Positions 7,927-15,397 of a stretch of DNA of 64,000 nucleotides are shown piece by piece. How positions within the stretch are numbered: the first letter of the stretch is position 1; each line of letters opens with the position of its first letter. Made by a program: the position numbers and the translations under genes. Source of the DNA: Gemmatimonadota bacterium (GTDB taxonomy: Bacteria > Gemmatimonadota > Gemmatimonadetes > Gemmatimonadales > GWC2-71-9). The stretch lies in NCBI GenBank assembly GCA_029262195.1, contig JAJCZX010000025.1, positions 1-64,000 of the forward strand, given 5' to 3'. The notes under the pieces are model-generated. The model saw only the letters and a list, made by a program, of their open reading frames with translations. It was not told where the DNA came from and ran no database searches.

Positions 7927-8529
7927 TTGAACGCGATTCTCCGAGAGCTGCCGAAACACCTTACCGGCTTGATGGAAGCCGCGTATCTCACTGGATGGCG
8001 GGTACGCTCGGAATTGGCGCGCCTGAAATGGGCAGACGTCGATTGGGAAAATGGTGTCTTCAGGATTTATAAATCGAAGAACGGGGAAGGTAGAGTTTTT
8101 CCGTTCGGGTCCCTGTCCCGTCTCAAAGGAGTGCTTGAGCGGCAAAGACAATACACGCGCGAATGTCAACGAAAGAACGATAGCATCGTCGGGCACGTCT
8201 TCCACCGAAACGGGAATCCCATTCGCGACTGCTACACTGCATGGAGAAGTGCTTGCGAACGGGCCGGCCTGCGAGGGAAGATTCCGCACGACTTCAGACG
8301 TACAGCCGTCCGGAACCTTGAACGAGCGGGCGTACCTCGTTCGGTGGCAAAAAAGCTCACGGGGCATAAGACCGATTCGATATACGAGCGTTACGCCATA
8401 ACTACGGAACGAGATCTCGCTGAGGGCGTTGTCAAATTGGCGTCGCTTGACCCGCCTGATCGAAATGCAGGATCCGTACCCAATCAAGGTCGCCCCCCGA
8501 GAGAGCTGAGAGACAATCGAGTGGTTTAG
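7927..8529 (+). pseudogene. Tyrosine recombinase (phage integrase), catalytic half only
   Basis: The 200-residue frame starts at a TTG and contains the C-terminal catalytic domain of a tyrosine recombinase. Visible residues are R25 in LTGWRVRSEL, the beta-hairpin lysine region (KSKNGEGRVF), H121-x-x-R124 in HDFRRT, H147 in TGHKT and the likely nucleophile Y156 in YERYAI. All catalytic residues survive, but the N-terminal SAM-like and core-binding domains are missing, and an in-frame TGA lies four codons upstream. Full-length members have roughly 350-400 residues. This is presumably the integrase that used the tRNA-Leu site. It is probably inactive for integration because it cannot clasp its arm sites. 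Confidence 0.85.
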
Positions 8530-8814
8530 GACCTATCGTGGAAGTTTGGAACCGCCACAATGCTCCTCCGTAGCGTGAGCGGCTTTTGCGTGGCCGCATT
8601 TTCCGCGACCAGCATCTGTCCCTGCGTTGAGTCGAGCCAGTTTCTGCCGCCGGTAGCGCCGCGACGGGACTGGGAGGCATAGACACCTCCCTCGTCTGAT
8701 CGTGGGTCCGACCCGTGTCGATTCATTGGGATAGGTCGGTTTGGGGCGGCAGAGAAGCGACGCAGAAGGGGTCCGGCGCTGAACCCTCTGGATCGGGGAG
8801 TCGAAGCTCCGTTT
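8530..8814. other. Spacer without a recognised gene
   Basis: This stretch lies between the integrase remnant and the minus-strand transporter operon. I see no supported coding or RNA feature. Confidence 0.4.
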
Positions 8815-9528
8815 TCACCGGTCGCCGGAGGACGAGGGTCGTTCGAAGAGTTGTCGAGCGCTTGCCGTTAACCTCTCTTTCAGAGGCTCACGATGTGTAG
8901 CATAAATCTCGTGGGCCAACAGCATCAAGACGACTATGACCAACGCGACGAACGATTCGACCGCTGGCGGTATCCCATCCTCGAATCCCCGAATATAGTA
9001 GATCCAAAATACAACGAGCCCGATATCAGCGAGGAGCGGCGCGCCCTTTGGTTTTTCGTCGGCCCGAACCGACTTCGGAGTTCCGGTCATTACAATTATC
9101 CAAAAGCAGGCGAAGCCCAGGCTGTACGCCAACATAACCACCGCCCCCAAAAGGTTGTGCAAACCAAATGACAACCAGGTAATGCCGCCCAAGATCGCCA
9201 GTGGGATAAGGCTGATGACAGCGACCTTCTGCCAAAGGGGCCCTAACTTCGCGGCATCGGACGAATCAATGAACACCACCCTTAGTTGGTGTCGCACAAG
9301 CACCACTAGGACTAGAACGAGCAGCATGTCCTCTGGAGCCCGCGATTCGGTCATGGCAGCAGAAATCCGAGGTGCGGAGAAACGGAGTATACCTGTCACC
9401 AGCAATATGAGCAGGCCAGAAAGAAACGACACGATCAAACCAATTGGCGGCGGCGGCGCGTCTTTCCGATCTCTTTTGTTTCGGCTTTCCTCAGGTATCG
9501 CGCCGCCTCTGCCAAACTCGTCAACCAT
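8815..9528 (-). CDS. Integral membrane protein of unknown family, paired with a symporter
   Basis: A 237-residue protein with a polar, Arg/Lys-rich N terminus (residues 1-27, with a PPPP run) followed by five or six hydrophobic segments and a basic C-terminal tail. No family is recognised. Its start codon lies inside the last codons of the upstream sodium:solute symporter gene (8-bp overlap), so the pair is almost certainly cotranscribed and translationally coupled. An accessory or partner role for the symporter is a reasonable inference from this arrangement, but nothing in the protein itself shows it. Confidence 0.65.
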   Translation of the reverse strand: MVDEFGRGGAIPEESRNKRDRKDAPPPPIGLIVSFLSGLLILLVTGILRFSAPRISAAMTESRAPEDMLLVLVLVVLVRHQLRVVFIDSSDAAKLGPLWQKVAVISLIPLAILGGITWLSFGLHNLLGAVVMLAYSLGFACFWIIVMTGTPKSVRADEKPKGAPLLADIGLVVFWIYYIRGFEDGIPPAVESFVALVIVVLMLLAHEIYATHREPLKERLTASARQLFERPSSSGDR

Positions 9529-10945
9529 GGGCGCGCGACCCTGAAGCCCGGGAAAACGCGCACGCTATGCCTGGGATAGCCGGAAGCAACAAGTAGTAAC
9601 CCTCGTTGTACTGGGAAGGTAGAACAAAAGCCTGAGCAATGGCCAGTGCACCGCCGACGAGGAGAGCCACGGTCACAACCTTTCCGTTTCCGCGACCGAG
9701 CACCGCGAGCACAAAAGGGACTCCTTGCGCTGCCAGAATCCCCAGAACCGCCGTGAAGGCGGCGGCAGCGTCAGTCACGAAAACAGCTAAAATGCCACCT
9801 AAGGCAACGACGACCCACACGATCCAAATGACTTCCGCGTTTGGCACCTCTGATACCTCTTTGCGCCGCCGACGCTCATTCCCAACCGTTGAGGCGATCA
9901 GCATGGCAGAGGTATCTGCAGTCGATAGGAACGCCCCAAGGAGACCCACGGCGAAAAAGATTTGAAGAAGGGTTGGCCAAGCCGCTAGGGGCCCGGACGA
10001 TTGGCCTAACACCGCGGTGTAGGCGACAAAGATCTCTTCGTTGACGGTCGAACCAACTACCTGGACCGCATCGACGGCGAGAAGAAGCAGGGGTAGAATG
10101 AAGACGAACATGGCCGCACTAGCTAGGTGCGCAGATCTAACTGCTACTTTGTCCGATTTCACCATGTTTATTCGCTGCCACAAGTCAGGTCCGCCCACGG
10201 CAGCGACAACGGTGATTATCATGATTGTCAACGCGGTGGGCTCCTGTAGCATTCCCGATGCGGCACCTCGGGAGGCAACTCCGATCTGGTTCAGCGTATC
10301 TGACAGCATCGCGGTATCCCCGCGGATAAAAAAGATGTATATGACCACAGCGTAGAGCGACACCCACATGATTACGCCTTGGAAAACGTCGGTGCGGAAG
10401 ATGGCAGCAAATCCGCCTAGCGCAACGTAAGTACCCACGACGACGGCGAGGAACATAACTGCAACTGGGTACCCCACGTCCGCGACGTTCGCAATGAGTT
10501 TGCCACCCAAAATTAGCTGGAGCCACAAAATCCCGAGGAAGGCTAATGCGCAAATCGCGGTGGAAACCTTGGCCGAACTAGAACCGCACTGGACGAAGAA
10601 GACGTCAGGGGTCGTAAAGCTCAAGTACTTGTCGTAGGTGCTTGCGGTACCTACGTGCTCCGCGAAGAGACGTCTGACCCTGGGGGCCAAACGCCCGACC
10701 AATACCAGGGCCAGACCAAGGCCAGCAAACAACGAAGGCCCCCAAAAACCAAAGGCAGATACGAGATCTACAGAGAGCGCATACTCGCCTGCCCCCACGA
10801 CTGTGAAAACGCTGGCTATTGTGGCAAACATGGACGGGTAACGACGGTCCGGCACGGCACCGCTCCGATGCGTCATCCGCTCGCTCCATCCCATGTAAAC
10901 GAAATAGGCCGCCAGCAAAAGCAGCGCTGAGAAGGTAGGGCTCAT
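9521..10945 (-). CDS. Sodium:solute symporter (SSS family)
   Basis: A 474-residue polytopic membrane protein with 12-13 hydrophobic segments. Features typical of the SSS (SLC5-like) fold include the early YALSVDLVSAFGFWGPSLFAG helix pair, GTYVALGGFAAIFRTDVFQG (the conserved GG-x-x-a-v-x-TD-x-x-Q signature of helix 6) and FFAVGLLGAFLSTADTSAML (the sodium-site helix with STAD). The substrate cannot be read from the sequence. The ATG at 10945 follows a reasonable purine-rich site (CTAGGAGGCCGGAAT). It is first in a two-gene operon. As cargo of a tRNA-Leu island it may extend the host's range of sodium-driven uptake. Confidence 0.85.
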   Translation of the reverse strand: MSPTFSALLLLAAYFVYMGWSERMTHRSGAVPDRRYPSMFATIASVFTVVGAGEYALSVDLVSAFGFWGPSLFAGLGLALVLVGRLAPRVRRLFAEHVGTASTYDKYLSFTTPDVFFVQCGSSSAKVSTAICALAFLGILWLQLILGGKLIANVADVGYPVAVMFLAVVVGTYVALGGFAAIFRTDVFQGVIMWVSLYAVVIYIFFIRGDTAMLSDTLNQIGVASRGAASGMLQEPTALTIMIITVVAAVGGPDLWQRINMVKSDKVAVRSAHLASAAMFVFILPLLLLAVDAVQVVGSTVNEEIFVAYTAVLGQSSGPLAAWPTLLQIFFAVGLLGAFLSTADTSAMLIASTVGNERRRRKEVSEVPNAEVIWIVWVVVALGGILAVFVTDAAAAFTAVLGILAAQGVPFVLAVLGRGNGKVVTVALLVGGALAIAQAFVLPSQYNEGYYLLLPAIPGIACAFSRASGSRAHG

Positions 10946-11780
10946 ATTCCGGCCTCCTAGAGTTTCATCCGAGTAGAATTGTCGTTTTCGGGGTCATTGG
11001 CGCAAGCATTCCGAATTCGGCAAAATCAACGTTGTTTTGGGAGCAAGAAAACGGGTTGTGACCGGGGTAGGGCAACAATGGTTCTGATAAAGAGAGCGAA
11101 CGAACTCGCTCGGGCGCCAAACCCTTTGCAACATCATTTTGTACTACCCCTGTTAGAAGGGTGAAAATACCAGCCGGTTCCTGTCAGGCGCCCGCTAACC
11201 CCAGACGAGGGTGAGATTGGTGATAGAAACCGCCTGTTAGCTTAAGGCTGTTCCCTTTTTTTTGCAAGAATTTTTCATATTCAAGACGACTTTGGATTCA
11301 AAAACCAAAACTTTGCAAGATTTCCCCTCAGCGGAGTGCGACGGAGGGCGGCAGAATGAGTCGGTTCCCGATTCCTGAGGTTCGACAACGTTGGTGTTTC
11401 ATCTGACTGTTGTTCAGGAGAGTCTGGTGAATGAGATACTCGCTCACAAACTCACACATTTCCAACTCAAATTTTGACCAAAGGTTCGGGGAATCGCCGG
11501 TTTGGGTGAGTATCTGTGCGAGTACGGCCTTACTTCGGGTGCTTTTCGAGGAATCGGCTGGTTACAACGGACGACACAAACTCGCGATTTAACTACAAGT
11601 TGTGATAATTACATGCAACCAGCGCTACGTTTCTGGTTCAGAAGAGTTCGGCATTGCTTCCGCACCGCACCCGGCCCAGATACCCCACCCCCAGAGCCGA
11701 ACCCATACCACTGATTACAACCGGGAATCGTTGCAGGGGCACAGTTGGGGCACAATCCCCACCCTCCAGGCACTTCTTGA
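10946..11780. other. Long non-coding stretch at the tRNA-proximal end of the island
   Basis: About 835 bp without a supported gene. It is AT-richer than its surroundings around 11240-11330 and 11590-11620. It ends in the duplicated 11781-11884 segment. It may contain the other arm sites of the integrated element, but I could not identify specific repeats. Confidence 0.45.
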
Positions 11781-11832
11781 CAACAAAAAGGGCGCTCCGA
11801 AAAGCACCCTAAATTGTTGTCCTTATTGATGA
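11781..11832 (-). terminator. Terminator of tRNA-Leu
   Basis: Downstream of the tRNA on the minus strand, an imperfect hairpin (GGGTGCT / AGCGCCC on that strand) is followed by TTTTTGTTG. The same hairpin was carried along in the duplicated copy at 2045-2097. Confidence 0.55.
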
Positions 11833-11915
11833 TGCCCGAGGTGAGAGTCGAACTCACACGGGGTCGCCCCCAACGGATTTTGAGTCCGTCGTGTCTGCCA
11901 TTCCACCACTCGGGC
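11833..11915 (-). tRNA. tRNA-Leu (anticodon CAA)
   Basis: The minus strand gives an acceptor stem GCCCGAG paired with CTCGGGC, discriminator A, a D-arm starting TGGTGGAATGG, an anticodon stem ACGGA/TCCGT with loop CTCAAAA (anticodon CAA), a long class II variable arm and a T arm with GTTCGACTC. The 3' CCA is not encoded. The long variable arm and the anticodon agree on leucine. It is the intact target site of the island: its 3' half from the anticodon loop onward is duplicated at 2045-2149 and 1-33. Confidence 0.95.
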
Positions 11916-11955
11916 CGGGCACGCAATGTAGCAATGCCGAGCCCCTAGTGGAAGC

Positions 11956-13047
11956 TTACCGCGTGCGGCCGCGCCTGCTCCTGCGGTCGCGGTAGTCGTA
12001 GTCCCGGTTTCTGCTGCCGTGGATTCGCATGTCGACCAGATCGTCAACGTCGAGGTCATCGAACTCTTCCATCATATCCTCGACCCAGTCCATGGTAACC
12101 CCATGAATCCTCATTTGGACGAGGTCTTGGGCAACGATACGGCCGATATCGAGCCCCATCATTCCGCGGGCGAAAGCCTTTGTAACTCCGTGAATCTGGA
12201 ACTGCACCGCTTCATCGAAGTCGAGATCCAACCCCAGGTCTTCCATGTCATTCATGAATTCGGGGTCGACCGAAAAGATGCGACCCTGGACCAACTCATC
12301 GAAACCGACCCGGCGACCTTCGGAACCACGCATTTCGCGGGCGTATTCGGGAGTAACTCCGTGGATCTTGGCCTGCACCAACTCGTCCGCCGAAAGTCTG
12401 TCGAATCCAGCTTGCGACATTTCTTCTATGAACATCGGGTCCACATCGAAGATTCTAAATTGGACCAATTCATCCAACCGCAGATCATCCTGCCCCGCAT
12501 CGCGCATTTCCCTGATGTACTCGGGCGTGACGTCAAAGATGGCGACGCTAAACAACTGATCTGTGGAGATGCGAGTGTAGCCCAACTCTCTTAGCTCGGA
12601 TACGGTGCGTGTGTTAACATCGTGAAGAGCCATCTGCAAAACCTCTTCGTCCCGCAACCGACGAAAGCCGAGGTCCGACATGTCATCGACAAATCCCTCA
12701 TTGGGCGTGAAGACGAAGTCGCCCCGCCCTGCCCCGCGTCGCATATCGCCTTCAAAGACAACAGTCCCCGCATCACGGGCCAACTCGAAACGAACATCGG
12801 TGCGTTCCCGTCGCTCCACGTCGTCTTCATCAATACCATTGAGTTGGTCGAGAGCGATGGTGAACCCCATATCGGCCGAACCATGACGACCGGAGCGGTA
12901 GCGGACCCGGAGTTGGACCTCATCATCCCAGCGGGTCTCTTCAAGACGCCAATCGCCTTCAATGACACCTCTAGTCTGGGCTTGTGAATCAACTACGGAA
13001 ACGCCCGAAACTACCAGGGCAATAGCAAATATACGTGCGGCTCGCAT
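11956..13047 (-). CDS. Secreted 27-residue-repeat protein of an ECF sigma locus
   Basis: A 363-residue protein starting at the ATG at 13047 behind GGGAG, with a signal peptide ending near SQA-Q (residue ~23). Residues ~30-118 form a beta-rich domain (GDWRLEETRW through FVFTPNEGF). Residues ~119-350 consist of about eight tandem repeats of roughly 27 residues with the consensus F-x-x-x-M-x-x-x-G-F-x-x-L-x-x-D-E-L-V-Q-x-R-I-H-G-V-T-P. The same repeat type occurs in BlaR/M56-associated proteins of Acidobacteriota and related phyla. The C terminus is a charged Arg/Asp-rich tail. It lies downstream of the Spy-like gene, across a 218-bp repeat-rich gap. Repeats of this kind may bind protein or peptide; the ligand is unknown. 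Confidence 0.8.
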   Translation of the reverse strand: MRAARIFAIALVVSGVSVVDSQAQTRGVIEGDWRLEETRWDDEVQLRVRYRSGRHGSADMGFTIALDQLNGIDEDDVERRERTDVRFELARDAGTVVFEGDMRRGAGRGDFVFTPNEGFVDDMSDLGFRRLRDEEVLQMALHDVNTRTVSELRELGYTRISTDQLFSVAIFDVTPEYIREMRDAGQDDLRLDELVQFRIFDVDPMFIEEMSQAGFDRLSADELVQAKIHGVTPEYAREMRGSEGRRVGFDELVQGRIFSVDPEFMNDMEDLGLDLDFDEAVQFQIHGVTKAFARGMMGLDIGRIVAQDLVQMRIHGVTMDWVEDMMEEFDDLDVDDLVDMRIHGSRNRDYDYRDRRSRRGRTR

Positions 13048-13137
13048 CGCGATCTCCCGATAAAACAGTGCAAAAGCTTCGATTAACCAATAGGTCTTAC
13101 GAAGATTTGACTGCCGGAGCGGGGGAAAAGTTGGAAT

Positions 13138-13164
13138 GGAGCGGTCGGAGCGGTCGGAGCGGTC
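13138..13164. repeat. GGAGCGGTC x3 tandem repeat
   Basis: Three perfect copies of a 9-bp unit in the gap between the repeat-protein gene and the Spy-like gene. Confidence 0.85.
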
Positions 13165-13197
13165 ATCCGAAGCTACAATCTCAGACCAGCCCATTCC

Positions 13198-13262
13198 CAT
13201 TCCGGTCCTGTTCAGTCCTGCTCCGTCCGTTCAGTCCCGTTCCGTCCGTTCAGTCCTGCTCC
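13198..13262. repeat. CTGCTCCGTC/CAGTCC-type tandem repeat
   Basis: A degenerate run of CTGCTCCGTC, GTTCAGTCC and GTTCCGTCC words in the same gap, ending just past the stop of the Spy-like gene. The words are complementary relatives of the repeats at 13138, 14768 and 15298. Confidence 0.75.
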
Positions 13263-13264
13263 GT

Positions 13265-13762
13265 CTAGAATCCCCCACCATTCCCCTGCATCCTGCCGCG
13301 TCTGCCCCGGATTGATTCTACCTGTCTCTGGAACCGTTCCGTATGGATCATGAATTGTGCGACCTGGACAGGAGACAAAAATTCGGACAGAGATGCTAGT
13401 TGCGCGGCATCGTGCTCGCCCTCCTCTATTTTCGCCCGGGTGAGCGCACTCATCAATGCGTTAATAGAATCGACATCAGCCGCAACTCCAGGTCGCATTT
13501 GCGCCTCGAGGGCTTGCCAACGCTGCCTCTGCTGGGCCGAGTGTTGGGCTCCCCACTGGAAAGAAGAATTCATCTCTTCAGCAAATCGCTCTTTTTGAGC
13601 CTGATCCAACCCGGCCGTTTCGACAAACATGTTCAAAAACCGTTGGGCCACCTGCTCCCTCAACTGCTGTCCCTGCATCTGCTGCTGGCGCTGTCGGTTT
13701 TGCGCAGCCACCGGAGTCGACAGCAAGAGCGTGGCACCCAGTATAACAACAAAGTTTCTCAT
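13265..13762 (-). CDS. Spy/CpxP-like periplasmic protein
   Basis: A 165-residue secreted protein with a signal peptide (RNFVVILGATLLLSTPVAA). The rest is alpha-helical, rich in Gln and Arg, and has an LSPVQVAQFMIHTERFQRQVE stretch at residues ~128-148. That helix-turn-helix with an LSP-x-Q motif is typical of Spy/CpxP and periplasmic heavy-metal-sensor relatives, which act as periplasmic chaperones or stress sensors. It starts 3 bp after the anti-sigma-like gene, so sigma factor, anti-sigma and Spy-like protein form one operon. An envelope-stress feedback role is inferred from family and context. Confidence 0.75.
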   Translation of the reverse strand: MRNFVVILGATLLLSTPVAAQNRQRQQQMQGQQLREQVAQRFLNMFVETAGLDQAQKERFAEEMNSSFQWGAQHSAQQRQRWQALEAQMRPGVAADVDSINALMSALTRAKIEEGEHDAAQLASLSEFLSPVQVAQFMIHTERFQRQVESIRGRRGRMQGNGGGF

Positions 13763-13765
13763 AAT

Positions 13766-14173
13766 TTATCCTTCCATTAACTCCAACAACTCCGCCAACT
13801 CGGCTTCGTTTAAATCGTACAGGTCTCCGGAAGCCAACTCGTAAACCGGCTCTTCGAGAAACAGGGAATCCATAACTTCAGTTAGCTCATCATCCGTAAA
13901 GTCGGCCAGTTCAACCGGAGCCGAGATGGGGTCAACACCGTCTCCAGCATTCTGGGCCACCACACCCAGGCCGATCGCTATGACCGCAACAGCGGCGACC
14001 CTCATCAAAATCCGGGTTGCCTTAAACCTGTTTTTTTTCTCACGGCCTTCGACACGGAGCCGCGCGACCACCTTTTCGGCAGCGGCGTTGGGATCAAATC
14101 GGCTCGCAGCCTGATCGCCCAGATCCCGCGCTATCTCTTCGAGCCGTTGCTCGGTGTTGGTTTCAGATTTCAT
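13766..14173 (-). CDS. Membrane-anchored anti-sigma-like protein
   Basis: A 135-residue protein with a charged cytoplasmic N terminus (~50 residues), one transmembrane helix (ILMRVAAVAVIAIGLGVVA, residues ~56-74) and an acidic periplasmic tail rich in Glu, Asp and Leu (FTDDELTEVMDSLFLEEP). It overlaps the ECF sigma gene by 4 bp (ATGA). Position, topology and size are those of an anti-sigma factor, although no zinc-binding ZAS motif (H-x3-C-x2-C) is present. The very acidic outer domain may contact the basic Spy-like protein encoded next; that contact is speculative. Confidence 0.7.
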   Translation of the reverse strand: MKSETNTEQRLEEIARDLGDQAASRFDPNAAAEKVVARLRVEGREKKNRFKATRILMRVAAVAVIAIGLGVVAQNAGDGVDPISAPVELADFTDDELTEVMDSLFLEEPVYELASGDLYDLNEAELAELLELMEG

Positions 14174-14715
14174 AGTAACTTTTTTAACCTCTTTACGGCG
14201 TGATGATAATGAACGCGCGCCGCTCCCGGTGTCGTACCCAACGCACGAGCGACTTCATCATACGCAAGCCCTTCCTGGGCCCTCATCAAAAACACATCCT
14301 TTTGGAGCGTCGGCAATTTTTTTATCCCATCGGCCACCCGCCTCTCGGCGTCCTTACCATCAAGAACCTCGTCTGGCCTGCCCGACCCGTCTACAAACTC
14401 GCGGTCATCAATCGGAATCACCTTCGCTCTTTTCTGTTTGCGGCGAAGATCAGTCAAGGCATTCGATGCAATCCGAATCACCCAGGTTTTGAACTGCGAC
14501 TGCCCGCGAAACGAATCGATTTTCTGAAAAGCCTTGAAAAACGCCTCCTGTACCAGATCATCGACATCATCCCCCGCCCCCGCAGCACCCAAATACCGCG
14601 CAACCGCCTCACCATGACGACGGACCAATTCCGCAGCACCAGATTCCCGACCGTTTTTCCAATCTTCGATCAGTTCCGCATCGGTAGCCGGTTCTAGGGG
14701 CATAGGATTGCTCAC
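14170..14715 (-). CDS. ECF sigma factor (RpoE-like)
   Basis: A 181-residue sigma-70 family ECF factor. Region 2 is visible as DDVDDLVQEAFFKAFQKIDSFRGQSQFKTWVIRIASNALTD without the usual longer spacers, and region 4 as LPTLQKDVFLMRAQEGLAYDEVARALGTT followed by PGAARVHYHHAVKRLKKLL. It is the first gene of a minus-strand operon with an anti-sigma-like protein (4-bp overlap) and a Spy-like protein. A candidate autoregulatory promoter lies at 14722-14748. The likely role is control of an envelope-stress regulon that includes this operon. Confidence 0.92.
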   Translation of the reverse strand: MSNPMPLEPATDAELIEDWKNGRESGAAELVRRHGEAVARYLGAAGAGDDVDDLVQEAFFKAFQKIDSFRGQSQFKTWVIRIASNALTDLRRKQKRAKVIPIDDREFVDGSGRPDEVLDGKDAERRVADGIKKLPTLQKDVFLMRAQEGLAYDEVARALGTTPGAARVHYHHAVKRLKKLL

Positions 14716-14721
14716 AACCAG

Positions 14722-14748
14722 TAGACGGGGGTTTTTGGCATTTGTTAA
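14722..14748 (-). promoter_or_regulatory. Candidate ECF-type promoter for the sigma operon
   Basis: On the minus strand, TTAAC (14744-14748) is followed about 16 nt later by CGTCTA (14722-14727). This is the AAC-N16-CGTC arrangement seen at many ECF-dependent promoters, and it lies a few bases upstream of the sigma gene. It was found by eye only. Confidence 0.35.
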
Positions 14749-14767
14749 TGTATGGATGGTCTGAGCC

Positions 14768-14807
14768 GGACGGAACGGACGGAGCGGACGGAGCGGACGG
14801 AGCGGAC
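14768..14807. repeat. GGACGGAGC x4 tandem repeat
   Basis: One diverged and three perfect copies of a 9-bp unit plus a partial one, in the spacer between the sigma operon and the IVP-family gene. Confidence 0.9.
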
Positions 14808-14861
14808 CTTAAAAACTAGATCAGATCAGATAGTTCCGAGCTTCGTGGTTAGCCCTTGCAT

Positions 14862-15230
14862 TCACTTGATTCGCTTTTGTATCCATGAATAGAGACCCCA
14901 GGTTCGTTTACTGGCAGTTGTCAACTTTAGATCGACCTCCTCCCAATCGCTTTGGCTCAACAGCCCTAAATCCTTGGCCAACATGAAGTTATATGACAAT
15001 TCTGAAAGGGACCCCAGCGAAATATCCACGAACCTGCGGAATTCCCGTGGCCCTTTCTTCATGCAACCCTCCGCAATATTAGCTGCAGCTGAAAACGCGG
15101 CCCGCCTTGCCTGGGACGTAAGGCCGTACTTCTCGTCGCTCGGGTATTCTGCCGTGACCGAATAGACCACCAGGGCCAATTCGTGGCAAGCTTTCCAAGC
15201 ATCAATCTTCTCGTAAGGTCTCATGCCCAT
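14862..15230 (-). CDS. Four-helix-bundle (23S rRNA intervening-sequence-type, IVP) protein
   Basis: A 122-residue protein with the family hallmarks: an N-terminal YEKIDAWKACHELALVVY segment, LTSQARRAAFSAAANIAEGC at residues ~37-56, and FRRFVDISLGSLSELSYNF. Relatives are small four-helix-bundle proteins often encoded in rRNA intervening sequences or as free-standing genes of unknown function. The start may be ATG 15230 or ATG 15224; the second lies better relative to the first conserved residue. It is flanked on both sides by 9-10-bp tandem repeats and stands alone on the minus strand. Confidence 0.88.
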   Translation of the reverse strand: MGMRPYEKIDAWKACHELALVVYSVTAEYPSDEKYGLTSQARRAAFSAAANIAEGCMKKGPREFRRFVDISLGSLSELSYNFMLAKDLGLLSQSDWEEVDLKLTTASKRTWGLYSWIQKRIK

Positions 15231-15297
15231 ATTTTACGCCCGACCGCACGATGCCTCGCACCAAAAACCCGCACCCTGTACCCAATCCCCGCAGCTC

Positions 15298-15339
15298 CTG
15301 CTCCGTTCTGCTCCGTCCTGCTCCGTCCTGCTCCGTCCC
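15298..15339. repeat. CTGCTCCGTC x4 tandem repeat
   Basis: Four 10-bp copies (one with a terminal T) directly upstream of the paa-like operon promoter. It is related to the GGACGGAGC repeats on the other strand. Confidence 0.88.
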
Positions 15340-15347
15340 ATCCCCCC

Positions 15348-15376
15348 TTGACCATTCCCCGATCTGTGCTAGCTTT
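15348..15376 (+). promoter_or_regulatory. Candidate sigma-70 promoter of the aryl-CoA operon
   Basis: TTGACC (15348-15353), a 16-nt spacer and TAGCTT (15370-15375). The repressor palindrome begins two bases after the -10 element, so a bound TetR dimer would cover the start site. Confidence 0.5.
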
Positions 15377-15394
15377 TTCGAACGCCCGTTCGAA
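15377..15394 (+). promoter_or_regulatory. 18-bp palindromic TetR operator
   Basis: TTCGAACGCCCGTTCGAA is a perfect inverted repeat (8-bp arms, 2-bp spacer) ending 3 bp before the TetR start codon. Its core fits CNAACGNNCGTTNG, which I recall as the motif reported for the phenylacetyl-CoA-responsive repressor PaaR of Thermus thermophilus. Autoregulation of the TetR gene and the downstream operon is the natural reading. Confidence 0.75.
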
Positions 15395-15397
15395 TCC

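Noticed and set aside
10946-11780. Small genes in the island's right end
   Set aside because: The available short frames lack ribosome-binding sites, coding bias or recognisable features.
15251-15397. N-terminal extension of the TetR regulator
   Set aside because: It would be read through the 10-bp tandem repeat, promoter and operator; the ATG at 15398 starts exactly at the helix-turn-helix domain.
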